Source: CAZHYV01 sp964537055
Lineage (GTDB): Bacteria; Myxococcota_A; Polyangia; Palsa-1104; JAEUJZ01
Length of the DNA: 64,000 bases
Assembly: GCA_964537055.1 (NCBI GenBank)
Contig: CAZHYV010000005.1
Coordinates: forward strand, 124,001-188,000
Direction: 5' to 3'
Both the position numbers and the translations under genes were made by a program. Every line of letters begins with the position of its first letter. Within the stretch, counting starts at the first letter, position 1. Positions 53,520 through 62,560 of this stretch are shown piece after piece. Below the pieces are notes generated by a model. It made no database searches. It was not told the DNA's origin and saw nothing but the letters and a program-made list of their open reading frames with translations.

Positions 53520-54020
53520 ATGAGATTAACAAAAGCTTTTGTATTATTACTTGCTGCTGCGAGCCCACTTCCTTTTTTTGCCTGCGGCCAACCGCCAGGA
53601 GGAAAATTTGATGCAAGTTGTAGTTCCGTGGGGTGCCTAGCACCTAAACCATCCATCAATGTCACTTCCCTTTCGTTGAGCCAAAATACAACGTTTTCGA
53701 TCTCTATGGATCGACTCTTGGATGGAACCGATGAAACCGTGACTGCCCGCCTGATCCAAGGAGAGAAAGTCGTGCCCATCACGTTGACCGCCGAAAAAGT
53801 AGGCTCACCCCTTTCTGATTCTTCCCCTTCCTCAGGAACCATTCATGTGGTTGGGAAGCCAGATGTTTCAGGATTTAAAGCGGAAGTGAGTAGAACAGAC
53901 CTTCAGAAGAATCAATTCCAACCCAATCAACCAGCGACTCTGCTTCTTAGCATGGATGTCTACGATGGAACTGTATTGAAACACGTAGAACAGGCATTCG
54001 TGCTAAACGTGCTTAATTAA
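53520..54020 (+). CDS. lipoprotein, unknown function
   Basis: 166 residues. The start is the ATG at 53520, with TTGGAGG just upstream (GGAGG at 53509-53513); the frame continues only six bases further, to a TTG. The signal peptide ends in FFAC. After a Gly/Pro linker with a CSSVGC pair comes a beta-sandwich-like domain (ISMDRLLDGTDETVTARLI, TLLLSMDVYDGTVLKHVEQAF), possibly Ig-like. I recognise no family. It stands alone and a compact hairpin follows the stop. Confidence 0.72.
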   Translation: MRLTKAFVLLLAAASPLPFFACGQPPGGKFDASCSSVGCLAPKPSINVTSLSLSQNTTFSISMDRLLDGTDETVTARLIQGEKVVPITLTAEKVGSPLSDSSPSSGTIHVVGKPDVSGFKAEVSRTDLQKNQFQPNQPATLLLSMDVYDGTVLKHVEQAFVLNVLN

Positions 54021-54035
54021 CTGCCTAGCAGGCAG
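54021..54035. terminator. compact hairpin directly after the lipoprotein stop codon
   Basis: CTGCCT and AGGCAG form a six-base stem around a three-base AGC loop, starting on the base after the TAA. It is GC-rich and stable, but only a short TTATT follows at 54041-54045, so termination is uncertain; it may instead protect the mRNA 3' end. Confidence 0.35.
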
Positions 54036-54250
54036 CTGGCTTATTAGGGCTCCTTCAAGGCTAAGTTATGCTGTTTCTACCTCTATATTTTACAGCCTAT
54101 CTGTGAAGAAAGCATAACATCTGCCTCTTGTTCGCGCGACATCAAGGAATTTTGAGGATTGATAGCTCTAACCTAGATTCGGATGTTTCAACAGACACAA
54201 TCTGATAAAGCAACTTGTGTTACCAAAGCCGCAGATCTATAGTACGTCGC

Positions 54251-55867
54251 ATGCGTTTGCTAAGATATCAGCTTCTATTTATTATTACCCTCGTAGTAAG
54301 TCGCCCTTTATTAGGTCAGCCCACCCCCTACGAAAAAGACTACTACACGTCTTTATTAGCATCCTGCCCAGCTTCGCAGCCTATCTTTACCAATGAATGC
54401 AAGAAGGCACTTCGCAAGCAGATCGTCTTTGGTGAAACCTATCTTCACAAAGAGTTTGATAGAGACCGCGTCCTTTTAGCCCTGTTTACCTTAATGCAAA
54501 GGCCCCTTTTGGCTCCGATGGAAAAACGTATCTTTGGGGTTGTTACAGCAGAGGATCTCTTCCCTTCCAATTTGAAGCTGCTGCTGAAACAACACCCACA
54601 GCAGCCCCTCTCGCAGATCTTTTTTAACTATGTTATGAATCGAGTTTCAAGGTTTGAGCTCGCCTCGGCTGAGGACCTGCTGCCGCATCATGTCATGGAG
54701 TACGACCTAGAAGACCGCGTCCTTACAGTCTTAGAGCTTAAGGAAAAAGCAGCTTTTTTCTCAATTGTGGATGCCTCAGCATTATTGCATGAGGTTCATC
54801 ATTTAGAAGTAGGAAATCATAGGATGCGGTGCCCTTTTCGATCAGACGATCAGCTCGATTGCGATCGAGGATTTGATGGATCCTTTGGATGGCAGTTTCT
54901 CTATCTTTGGATGGTTCTTCAAGGAAATGAAATCTCTCCTCTTTCTCCTTCTCAAACTACAGAAATTGTATGGCGCCTGATTGATCTTCTTGATTCAATT
55001 CCAAAAGTTCCCCAAGAAGATCTTCCTTTGGTTAAATATATGCGAAGGTTCCGCGCCTTAAAGAATCGATCTACATACTCTTTTAATTATCTGCAAATTG
55101 CAAAGACGGAAGGACTCCATTTCCAACTAGGTCTTCCGGATTATTACGCCCAAGTTAAAAATGTTTGTCGTGAAAAAAGCATAACAGCCGCTTGTGACAG
55201 GATGTTAGGGGATATCATCGATGCTTCCAGGATTCGCGATAAAGATCGGGGTGATATTACGAGTGCAGGGGTGGCCTATCTAAAGCGGATGTTGCATGCT
55301 CTTGTCATTTCTGAGTGGTCCGAGCAGGGCAAACTTGGCCAAGTCGTTGAAATGAAAGACCTCATTCCCAATGATGGATTTACAGAAAAATTTCTTCCTG
55401 GGAGATGGACATTCAAGCAGTTTTTATTTAATGCTCTTTCGTTCTTATGCCACGAGACCCCCCATTGGGTAGAGCTTCTCAGGCACCAAACCTCTTTGAA
55501 AATTCCATTTGACTCTATCAAAACCTATGAGGATATTTTGGTAGATTTGGATTCAAAAATACCTGGCATTTTCGAGGTTTATTATGGGGAGCTTCTCTAT
55601 ATGCCCAGGGAACGTAATCCTTTGACGAATAAATGGGTCCAATTGCTACAAGCCTTGTATCAGTGGTCTGTCCTTCACACAAACGAGCAGCAGGCTGCCA
55701 ATACGAGGTTTTTAAGCTCGACAAGCATTGACCTTTTGAGCAGGCGCTTGTGCAGTTGGGGCGATCACCTTTCGGAGGGACAGCTTCAGACATTACCAGC
55801 ATCATTTTCTTTCTTCAAAACCATTGACTGCCAAAGCTCAGCGGCTCGTCTGAACTTATACCAATAA
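54251..55867 (+). CDS. exported protein with HExxH motif, possible zinc peptidase
   Basis: 538 residues from ATG 54251 (the frame is open to a TTG at 54215). The signal peptide MRLLRYQLLFIITLVVSRPLLG is clear. At residues 180-184 HEVHH sits in SALLHEVHHLEVGNHRMRC, followed by DCDRGFDGSFGWQFLYL; a helix with HExxH then a Cys/Asp/Gly-rich loop is the layout of several gluzincin-like families, some of them annotated in delta-proteobacteria, but I cannot name this one. The rest is helical with about eight cysteines. It is monocistronic. If the motif is functional, it is a periplasmic or secreted metallopeptidase. Confidence 0.6.
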   Translation: MRLLRYQLLFIITLVVSRPLLGQPTPYEKDYYTSLLASCPASQPIFTNECKKALRKQIVFGETYLHKEFDRDRVLLALFTLMQRPLLAPMEKRIFGVVTAEDLFPSNLKLLLKQHPQQPLSQIFFNYVMNRVSRFELASAEDLLPHHVMEYDLEDRVLTVLELKEKAAFFSIVDASALLHEVHHLEVGNHRMRCPFRSDDQLDCDRGFDGSFGWQFLYLWMVLQGNEISPLSPSQTTEIVWRLIDLLDSIPKVPQEDLPLVKYMRRFRALKNRSTYSFNYLQIAKTEGLHFQLGLPDYYAQVKNVCREKSITAACDRMLGDIIDASRIRDKDRGDITSAGVAYLKRMLHALVISEWSEQGKLGQVVEMKDLIPNDGFTEKFLPGRWTFKQFLFNALSFLCHETPHWVELLRHQTSLKIPFDSIKTYEDILVDLDSKIPGIFEVYYGELLYMPRERNPLTNKWVQLLQALYQWSVLHTNEQQAANTRFLSSTSIDLLSRRLCSWGDHLSEGQLQTLPASFSFFKTIDCQSSAARLNLYQ

Positions 55868-55954
55868 AGGGCGCTCCTGTGCATCATAAGCATTTAGGTT
55901 CTCTCTAACATTTTCATGAGGTGTTTTGTTTTACCTCTGGTAGGATGATTCCGC

Positions 55955-57355
55955 ATGAATCCGTATTTATTTCGTGAGTATGACATCCGGGGGAGTGCCG
56001 ACCTAGACCTTACAGACGGTTTTGTGACCGACCTGGGCAGGGCGCTAGGTACCTATTTTTATAAGAAGAATGCCCGTCGCATTGCACTAGGACGGGATTG
56101 CCGTCTGCATTCTCCCCGCATCCGCCAGGCGTTGGTTCAGGGCATCTTGTCGACGGGAGTTCATCTGATCGATATCGGCATTGTACCAACCCCAGCTCTT
56201 TACTTTACCGTTTTCCATCAGCAGTTAGATGGAGGCATCCAGATTACTGGGAGCCATAATCCAACTTCGGATAATGGTTTTAAAATCATGGACGGAAAAA
56301 ATGCGTTTTTTGGAGAGCATATCCAAAAATTACGATGCATGATTGAGACGAAGGATTTTTATCAAAATCCCTCTCCTGGGACGATTACCCCCTGGTTGAT
56401 TCACGAAGAATACCTACGGTTTGCAACTTCACGGCTCCAGATGGGTCAGCGACGGTTCAAGGTGGTCGTGGATGCAGGAAATGGGACAGGGGGCGTTTTT
56501 CTCGTCCCCCTTTTACGTTCGCTTGGCTTTGAGGTGGTTGAACTTTTCTGCGACATGGACGGTTCTTTTCCCAATCACCACCCAGACCCTTCTGTCCCTG
56601 AAAACCTCCAGGCCCTTTGTACCAAAGTAAAACTAGAGAAGGCAGAAATTGGCTTAGCTTTGGATGGAGACGCAGACCGGTTAGGGGCTGTCGATGGACA
56701 AGGTCGCATGGTCTTCGGTGATGAGCTCTTGCTGCTCCTGGCCAAGGCGGTCCTGAAAGAAGCACCAGGGGCCACCATTTTGGGGGAAGTGAAGTGCAGT
56801 CAATCTGTCTATGATGAGATCGAAAAAGCGGGAGGCACCGCCCTCATGTGGAGGGTGGGGCACTCACTGCTGAAGGAGAAGATGAAAGAAGTTGGGGCTG
56901 CTCTGGCCGGAGAGCTTTCAGGCCATCTGTTTTTCGCCCATCGCTATTTAGGGTATGACGATGCCATCTATGCAGGCGCACGTCTTATCGAGATGTTATC
57001 TAAGTCCAGTGAACCGTTTTCCTTCTACGTTTCTTCCTTACCAAAAAGGCATAATCTTCCTGAGGGGAGAAGGCCTGTTGCTGAGCAGGATAAGTTTGAA
57101 ATTGTAGAAAGAGCCAAAGCAAGATTCCGATCCCTCCTAGGGGTTCGGATCATCGATATTGATGGGGTCCGGGTTCACTTTCAAGATGCATGGGCTTTGG
57201 TTCGAGCCTCGAATACCCAACCTGCGCTGGTGACCAGGTATGAAGCAGAAACAGAGGAACGCCTGCAGCAGATCAAATCATGGCTGGAGGCGGAGATCGT
57301 TCAAATTGAGCAAGAAATTACTCAGGAAAGAATCTCTCGACAGCACAAAGGATGA
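55955..57355 (+). CDS. phosphomannomutase/phosphoglucomutase
   Basis: Interconverts hexose 1- and 6-phosphates, feeding nucleotide-sugar and lipopolysaccharide synthesis. The alpha-D-phosphohexomutase marks are present: FREYDIRG at the start, the phosphoserine loop TGSHNPTSDNGFKI, the metal loop LDGDADRLGAVD, the sugar loop GELSGHLFF, and the phosphate-binding RASNTQPALVTRYEA near the C-terminus. 466 residues is the AlgC/ManB length. AGGA precedes the ATG. Sugar preference is not determined; xseA follows after 42 bases and may be co-transcribed. Confidence 0.93.
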   Translation: MNPYLFREYDIRGSADLDLTDGFVTDLGRALGTYFYKKNARRIALGRDCRLHSPRIRQALVQGILSTGVHLIDIGIVPTPALYFTVFHQQLDGGIQITGSHNPTSDNGFKIMDGKNAFFGEHIQKLRCMIETKDFYQNPSPGTITPWLIHEEYLRFATSRLQMGQRRFKVVVDAGNGTGGVFLVPLLRSLGFEVVELFCDMDGSFPNHHPDPSVPENLQALCTKVKLEKAEIGLALDGDADRLGAVDGQGRMVFGDELLLLLAKAVLKEAPGATILGEVKCSQSVYDEIEKAGGTALMWRVGHSLLKEKMKEVGAALAGELSGHLFFAHRYLGYDDAIYAGARLIEMLSKSSEPFSFYVSSLPKRHNLPEGRRPVAEQDKFEIVERAKARFRSLLGVRIIDIDGVRVHFQDAWALVRASNTQPALVTRYEAETEERLQQIKSWLEAEIVQIEQEITQERISRQHKG

Positions 57356-57397
57356 TCCTCTTGATCTTCTTCCCAGGCTCTGCTACGGCATAAAAGT

Positions 57398-58732
57398 ATG
57401 TCCTCGATGAATTCTTTGGCAAGTTTGGGCTTATTTGAGAATCATACCCCCCAAGGAATGTTTGATTTTTCGGCAAAATCTCCGCCTGTGTATCAAGTCG
57501 CAGAACTGGTGAGGATGGCCGATCGCCTTTTGGATGGCCATTTCGAACGAGTGTTTGTGGAGGGAGAGCTGGACAGTGTGAAAATTCACTCCAGTGGACA
57601 TGTCTATTTCACCCTAAAAGATCCCATTTCTTGTATCAGCGCCATTATGATGCGAGCCAAAGCGCAAAAGGTACGTTTTCCTCTCAAAAATGGCCTTAAG
57701 GTCCGCGTGCTGGGACGCCTAGGCATTTATGAAACGCAGGGGAAGTTCCAAATTTATGTAGAAGAGCTTTTGCTTAGCGGTGATGGAGAATTACAGCAAG
57801 CCTTTGAAGAACTAAAACAAAAATTAGAGAAGGAGGGCCTGTTTGCCAAAGAACGAAAAAGGCCTTTACCACGGTTTCCGAAACGTGTAGGCATTGCCAC
57901 GTCTCTTGATGGAGCTGTACTCAGAGATATTTTGCGGGTGGCTACCCGTCGAGGGAGGGTACGGTTCCTGGTCAGCCCCTGCCTTGTGCAAGGAGATTTG
58001 GCCCCCGAGCAAATCTGTAAAGCGATTGCTTCCCTTGAAGCGCATGTGGATGTGATCATCATTGCTCGAGGTGGGGGTTCAAGCACAGATCTGTGGGCGT
58101 TTAACGACGAAAAACTTGCCAGGTCCATATCCGGATGTAAAGTCCCCATTGTTTCTGCAGTAGGACATGAGGTGGATTATACCATCTCTGATTGGGTGGC
58201 CGATCTTCGAGCGCCTACCCCTTCTGCAGCGGCCGAGTGCGTTGTTCCAGAGTTTGCTCTTTATGAGGCAGAGCTTACCGATTTGCACAAGCGTCTCTTC
58301 CATGCAGCCGGCCGTGCTCTTGATACTGCGAAACAAAAGCTGGACCATGAGCTTACCAAGCATCAGGCGTGTATCCAAAAGCAACTTTCTCGGATTAGGC
58401 AGAATTTTCATACGGTCACCCAGCGTCTTTCCCAGCAGCATCCCAAGACACGGCTTCTGCACCACCGGGCAGCGCTAGAACAGTTCACCCTGCGCTTAAG
58501 AAATTTCAAACAGGCTGTGCTTGAGAACAAAAGGCACCAGTTTGCTAGCCTGGTAGGACAGCTAAACGCGCTTAGCCCACTACAAGTCCTAAGCCGTGGT
58601 TATGCCGTAGTATGGGATCAGCAAAACCACGTCGCCGTCTCTGCCGAAAATTTACAAGTAGGAGAAACAATCAAGGTTCGCCTTCACAAAGGTGAACTAA
58701 CAGGCACGATTACCAAGGTCTCCTCAGGATAA
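57398..58732 (+). CDS. xseA: exodeoxyribonuclease VII large subunit
   Basis: The large subunit of the single-strand-specific exonuclease VII. The N-terminal OB-fold (residues about 28-125) holds FVEGELDSVKIHSSGHVYFTL; the catalytic part has FPKRVGIATSLDGAVLRDIL and ARGGGSSTDLWAFNDEKLARSI. A coiled-coil region (residues 290-390) and a C-terminal LQVGETIKVRLHKGELTGTI complete it. 444 residues is normal. The start is taken as ATG 57398, though 57407 is possible; neither has a good ribosome-binding site. The last codons are duplicated downstream as a 20-bp repeat. No xseB is in view. Confidence 0.94.
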   Translation: MSSMNSLASLGLFENHTPQGMFDFSAKSPPVYQVAELVRMADRLLDGHFERVFVEGELDSVKIHSSGHVYFTLKDPISCISAIMMRAKAQKVRFPLKNGLKVRVLGRLGIYETQGKFQIYVEELLLSGDGELQQAFEELKQKLEKEGLFAKERKRPLPRFPKRVGIATSLDGAVLRDILRVATRRGRVRFLVSPCLVQGDLAPEQICKAIASLEAHVDVIIIARGGGSSTDLWAFNDEKLARSISGCKVPIVSAVGHEVDYTISDWVADLRAPTPSAAAECVVPEFALYEAELTDLHKRLFHAAGRALDTAKQKLDHELTKHQACIQKQLSRIRQNFHTVTQRLSQQHPKTRLLHHRAALEQFTLRLRNFKQAVLENKRHQFASLVGQLNALSPLQVLSRGYAVVWDQQNHVAVSAENLQVGETIKVRLHKGELTGTITKVSSG

Positions 58733-58753
58733 AACGATTACCAAGGTCTCCTC
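58706..58753 (+). repeat. 20-bp direct repeat across the xseA stop codon
   Basis: The 20 bases at 58706-58725 recur exactly at 58734-58753, a period of 28 bases. The first copy encodes the end of XseA (TITKVSS) and the second lies just after the stop. It looks like a recent short tandem duplication with a spacer, or a slippage product, not a functional site. Confidence 0.85.
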
Positions 58754-58964
58754 GAGGCAATAGGTCTCTTCCGTATCACCTCCTACCACAAGCCTCCATG
58801 ACCACATGCCCTTTTAAGCTCGGCTGTTTTATTTTCACCGGGTCCCCTCTAAGCAGATGGTACTTCTTTTGCATCTGTGGTACAAAAGCTCTTATCTTAG
58901 GGATTTCCCCGATAGCGGAATTCTAACGAGAATGTGATCTTAACAAAGAGGCGTTCTAACAAAA

Positions 58965-60650
58965 ATGCTTGTACGCAGTCGATCTGACCGGAAACAAAAG
59001 TGGTTTTGGATAGGGCTTTTTTCCCTAGCTATCCACGTGTTTGTCATTTTGCCGTATGGAGTTGCTCGGCTGCTCACGGTCGCTGATCCTTTGCCGCCCG
59101 ACCTAGAACCAAGGCAACCGGAAGAGCTTGTCTTTATTGATCCGAACCTTGCTCTGCCCTATCCAGAGTCCTCCTTGCCTGAGTCCCCAAAACTCCCAGA
59201 TCTACGCCTTGTCCAAGTCTTCCCAGAGCAGCCTAAGCCTCTTTACCCGGAACCCCAAAAGCTGCTTCCCCCTAAGGAGCCTAGCAAGCCGGAACCTAAG
59301 AAAGACCCAGAACCCAAAAAGCCGCTTACTCCTGTTGAAGTTGAGCCTCTTCCCGAAAAACTTCCAGACCTTCACGAGAAAATGGTTAGCCAGGACCAGT
59401 TTCCCGAAGAGAAAGATAACAAGGAAGCGAAATTTTTAGCCGAGAAAAACCACCGCACAAAGAAAGATAGACAAGCAAAGAAAACTAACCTCGAGAAACG
59501 GCAATCAGGAGCAGAGTCTTCTTCTAGAAATGAAAGTACCGAGAAAGACAGGGGTGATCGTGAGAAGGTGATTGCAGAGCTAACAAAACCGGAGAAGCAA
59601 GCTCAAACGAACCAGCCTAAAAAAGAGCCCCGCTTGCCTCCGGTAAGGCAGCCGGCAAAGCAAACCGAAAAAACGCCAGCACGTGCTGCAAGACAGCCAG
59701 GCACAAAGCAAGGCGTGCCCAACTTTCTTCCCTCGCAGAGCGTGTTCGCTATGCGCACAGCGGACCCCAAAAATTCAAACCCTGGGGCTCATGACCCGAG
59801 GCCAGGCCCTTTCCCTGCGATACCCGGGTCTTCCCCTGGGATAGAGCCATCTTCCTTAAAACCCGGCATAGGATCAGAACCTACCTCAGCAAACCAGGGC
59901 AAACCAGGACAACCAGCAGCAGGACCTTTAGGAGGTTCCTCTGTCACCGCAGAGAGGATCGCTCAAAATCCATTTACCCTTCCAGGGAACTCTTACGAAG
60001 CCATCGTCGGAACAGAACAGTTCCAGGCTCAGCAAAAAGTGGCCCGAAACTTTAAACCCTCTGCCGCTCCTGGACACTGGGACCGGTTTGAAAAGAAACA
60101 GGCAGCCATGAAATCGGAGTTAGAAAACTTTACTCCGGGGATTGAGCTAGGAACCGAAAGCGAACTCAGCACGCGGGCCCACCCCTTTGCAAAATACATA
60201 GCAAGCATTCATCGCCAGATTCATAAAAAGTGGGCATTCCAATTTTTAGCAATGCTCGATCGTCAAGGAGGCGGAGATGTCCCGATGACGGCTCATGCCA
60301 AGGTTCTGATTGTGCTCAACGAAGATGGGACGCTTTGTAAGCATAAGCTTGAGCAGCGCTCAGGGAACAGCAGCTTTGACGCCACCGCCTGGGACATTGT
60401 GGATGTGGTCTCTCCCTTCCGAGCACCTCCTAAGGAGTTGCGTAGTCCCAATGGGAAGACGTACATTACTTGGTCTTTCTTTCGAGATAATCGCCAGTGT
60501 GCTACCAATTTTGTAGAACCGCATATCGTGAACAAAGGGGAAGAAATCTGTACTACCCCGCCTAAAAAGCCGATGTCGCAGTGGAAACAAGAAGACGAGA
60601 AAAAAACGGATAAAGAGCTAGAGAACTATACACCTGGCTTCTCATTTTAG
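58965..60650 (+). CDS. TonB-like energy-transducer protein
   Basis: 561 residues. A basic N-terminus and one membrane helix (WFWIGLFSLAIHVFVILPYG) are followed by a long Pro/Lys/Glu-rich periplasmic spacer (residues about 45-370; PKPEPKKDPEPKKP-type stretches). The C-terminal TonB-like domain begins at FAKYIASIHRQIHKKW and has ITWSFFRDN; two cysteines sit in the last part (QCATN, EEICTTP). The architecture matches TonB, which passes proton-motive energy to outer-membrane receptors. No exbB or exbD is near. The ATG has no close ribosome-binding site. Confidence 0.82.
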   Translation: MLVRSRSDRKQKWFWIGLFSLAIHVFVILPYGVARLLTVADPLPPDLEPRQPEELVFIDPNLALPYPESSLPESPKLPDLRLVQVFPEQPKPLYPEPQKLLPPKEPSKPEPKKDPEPKKPLTPVEVEPLPEKLPDLHEKMVSQDQFPEEKDNKEAKFLAEKNHRTKKDRQAKKTNLEKRQSGAESSSRNESTEKDRGDREKVIAELTKPEKQAQTNQPKKEPRLPPVRQPAKQTEKTPARAARQPGTKQGVPNFLPSQSVFAMRTADPKNSNPGAHDPRPGPFPAIPGSSPGIEPSSLKPGIGSEPTSANQGKPGQPAAGPLGGSSVTAERIAQNPFTLPGNSYEAIVGTEQFQAQQKVARNFKPSAAPGHWDRFEKKQAAMKSELENFTPGIELGTESELSTRAHPFAKYIASIHRQIHKKWAFQFLAMLDRQGGGDVPMTAHAKVLIVLNEDGTLCKHKLEQRSGNSSFDATAWDIVDVVSPFRAPPKELRSPNGKTYITWSFFRDNRQCATNFVEPHIVNKGEEICTTPPKKPMSQWKQEDEKKTDKELENYTPGFSF

Positions 60651-60694
60651 AGTGGTTTCGAACCAATGCCGGTTTGGACCAGCTTTGGTCTGAA

Positions 60695-62560
60695 TTAATG
60701 CTGTTTCGAAAACTGAAGCTCGTACAGCTTCTGGTACAAACCGCCCAGCTTGATAAGCTGTTGATGCGTGCCCGTCTCTACAATTTTCCCACGTTGAAAT
60801 ACCAAGATTCTATCTGCAGAACGAACCGTAGACAACCGGTGAGCCACAACCAGCACAGTACGTCCCTGCATCGCCGCATCCAGAGCCCGTTGTAATCGTG
60901 ATTCTGTATCTGAGTCAATATTTGCAGTTGCCTCGTCTAGAATCAGAAAGGGGGCATCCCGATACATGGCACGTGCAAAAGCGATAAGCTGCCTTTCGCC
61001 CGCACTAAAATTAGAACCACGCTCATCCACAATAGCATCTAAGCCCGAAGGGCGTTTTTGGATCCATGCCAACGCTCCAATTCGATCAAGAGCTTTTTCT
61101 GCGCGTTCTCTGTGAGGAACCGGATCTCCTAAAGCGATATTTGAAAGAACTGTGCCTGAAAATAACACAACATCTTGGGGAACCACAGAGAATAGTTTCC
61201 GAAGCTCTTCCTTTGAATAGGCAGAAAGACTTTTTCCAAAAATTCGCACCTCCCCTTCGGTGATTTCATAAAGACGCAAAACCAGGCTTGTCACCGTAGT
61301 CTTGCCAGCCCCCGTTGGTCCTACCAAAGCGACCCTCTCCCCTGGGGCTACCTGGAACGTCACATCCTGCAGCACAGGAACCCCATCTCGGTATGAAAAA
61401 CCCACGTGACGAAAAGCAAGAGCCTCTCTCGATTCACTCTCACCTTCTTCTACCATTTTCTCTGTTTCAGCTTCTCCCAAGGGGTTTTGCGCACTTTCCT
61501 CTGTAGGCTCATCGAGAAGCTGGAAGATTCTTTCTGCTCCAGACATAGCACTTTGGAGAACAGTGTACCTCTGCGCTAAAAGGCTGATAGGTTCAAAAAA
61601 CTGACGGAGATATTGGGTAAAGGTTACTATTAGTGCAAACGAAACACCGTCGGACGAAAATCTTCGGAACAACGCCCACCAAAGCAAGCTGGAGATACAA
61701 AGGGTGCTCACAAGCTCAATCACTGCATCTAGGAAGGATTCGTAGAAAATGGAGCGTTTATTCGCATCCCGATAACCACCATTGATGGCATCGAACTCTT
61801 TTTCCATGCTCTCTTCTTTGTTATAAGCCTGAACAACCGAAACTCCTCCGACTTGTTCATTTAAAAATGCATTGAGTCTGGCGGTTTTTACTCGAATCTC
61901 TCGATATGCTTTTTTCGCTTGGTTCCTTACAAAAATTGCCAAAATTCCCACGATAGGAAAAGCAATAAATGCGATCAAGGCAAGACGATAATTCAGCACC
62001 AGCATCATGATGATAATTCCTAAGAGGGTGATGAGGTCCCCAATTGCGTTAATCACACCTGAGGCAAATAACTCCCCGACCGCATCAACATCTCCCGTGG
62101 CTCGTGTAACCAGCCTGCCTACAGGAGTCTTATCAAAAAAGCGGAGGCCTAACTTTTGAAAGAATAAGAAAACATGTCGACGTAAATCAGCCATAGTTAG
62201 CGAGCCACAAAGCTGAATGGTATACACTTGAACAAAGACAAGAATTTGCCCAAACATAGTAAGGGCTGTCAGAAGAAGACCATCCCGCAAAAGCAGGTCC
62301 GCCTGCTTTTGCTCTGCATGGGCAACAACACTCCCCATCAGTAAAGGCCTCACCAATTGGAGGCTTGCTGCGATTAGGATGGTCATAATCGCGGTAACCA
62401 AGTACTTTTTGTGAGGCTTAATAAATGGCCACAGTCTTTTTAAGAAGCCCAAATCATGACTACGCGCAATAGCTCCCTCTTCGTGGAATTCTTTTAGTCT
62501 TTGCTCGGTCCTTCCAGAGGGCTGAGCAGAGGATTTCGTTATCTGGGGAGCGCTCATCAT
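60695..62560 (-). CDS. ABC exporter half-transporter, catalytic subunit of a heterodimer
   Basis: 621 residues: six membrane helices (residues about 40-340) then the nucleotide-binding domain. Walker A is GPTGAGKTTVTSLVL and Walker B FLILDEATANIDSD keeps the catalytic Glu. The signature motif is FSAGERQL in place of LSGGQ. The start overlaps the stop of the next subunit (ATGATGA), with AAGGAGAG upstream. Together with its partner it forms a heterodimer of the BmrCD/TM287-288 type. Here the degenerate signature would pair with the partner's weakened Walker B. The substrate (lipid or drug) is unknown. Confidence 0.92.
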   Translation of the reverse strand: MMSAPQITKSSAQPSGRTEQRLKEFHEEGAIARSHDLGFLKRLWPFIKPHKKYLVTAIMTILIAASLQLVRPLLMGSVVAHAEQKQADLLLRDGLLLTALTMFGQILVFVQVYTIQLCGSLTMADLRRHVFLFFQKLGLRFFDKTPVGRLVTRATGDVDAVGELFASGVINAIGDLITLLGIIIMMLVLNYRLALIAFIAFPIVGILAIFVRNQAKKAYREIRVKTARLNAFLNEQVGGVSVVQAYNKEESMEKEFDAINGGYRDANKRSIFYESFLDAVIELVSTLCISSLLWWALFRRFSSDGVSFALIVTFTQYLRQFFEPISLLAQRYTVLQSAMSGAERIFQLLDEPTEESAQNPLGEAETEKMVEEGESESREALAFRHVGFSYRDGVPVLQDVTFQVAPGERVALVGPTGAGKTTVTSLVLRLYEITEGEVRIFGKSLSAYSKEELRKLFSVVPQDVVLFSGTVLSNIALGDPVPHRERAEKALDRIGALAWIQKRPSGLDAIVDERGSNFSAGERQLIAFARAMYRDAPFLILDEATANIDSDTESRLQRALDAAMQGRTVLVVAHRLSTVRSADRILVFQRGKIVETGTHQQLIKLGGLYQKLYELQFSKQH

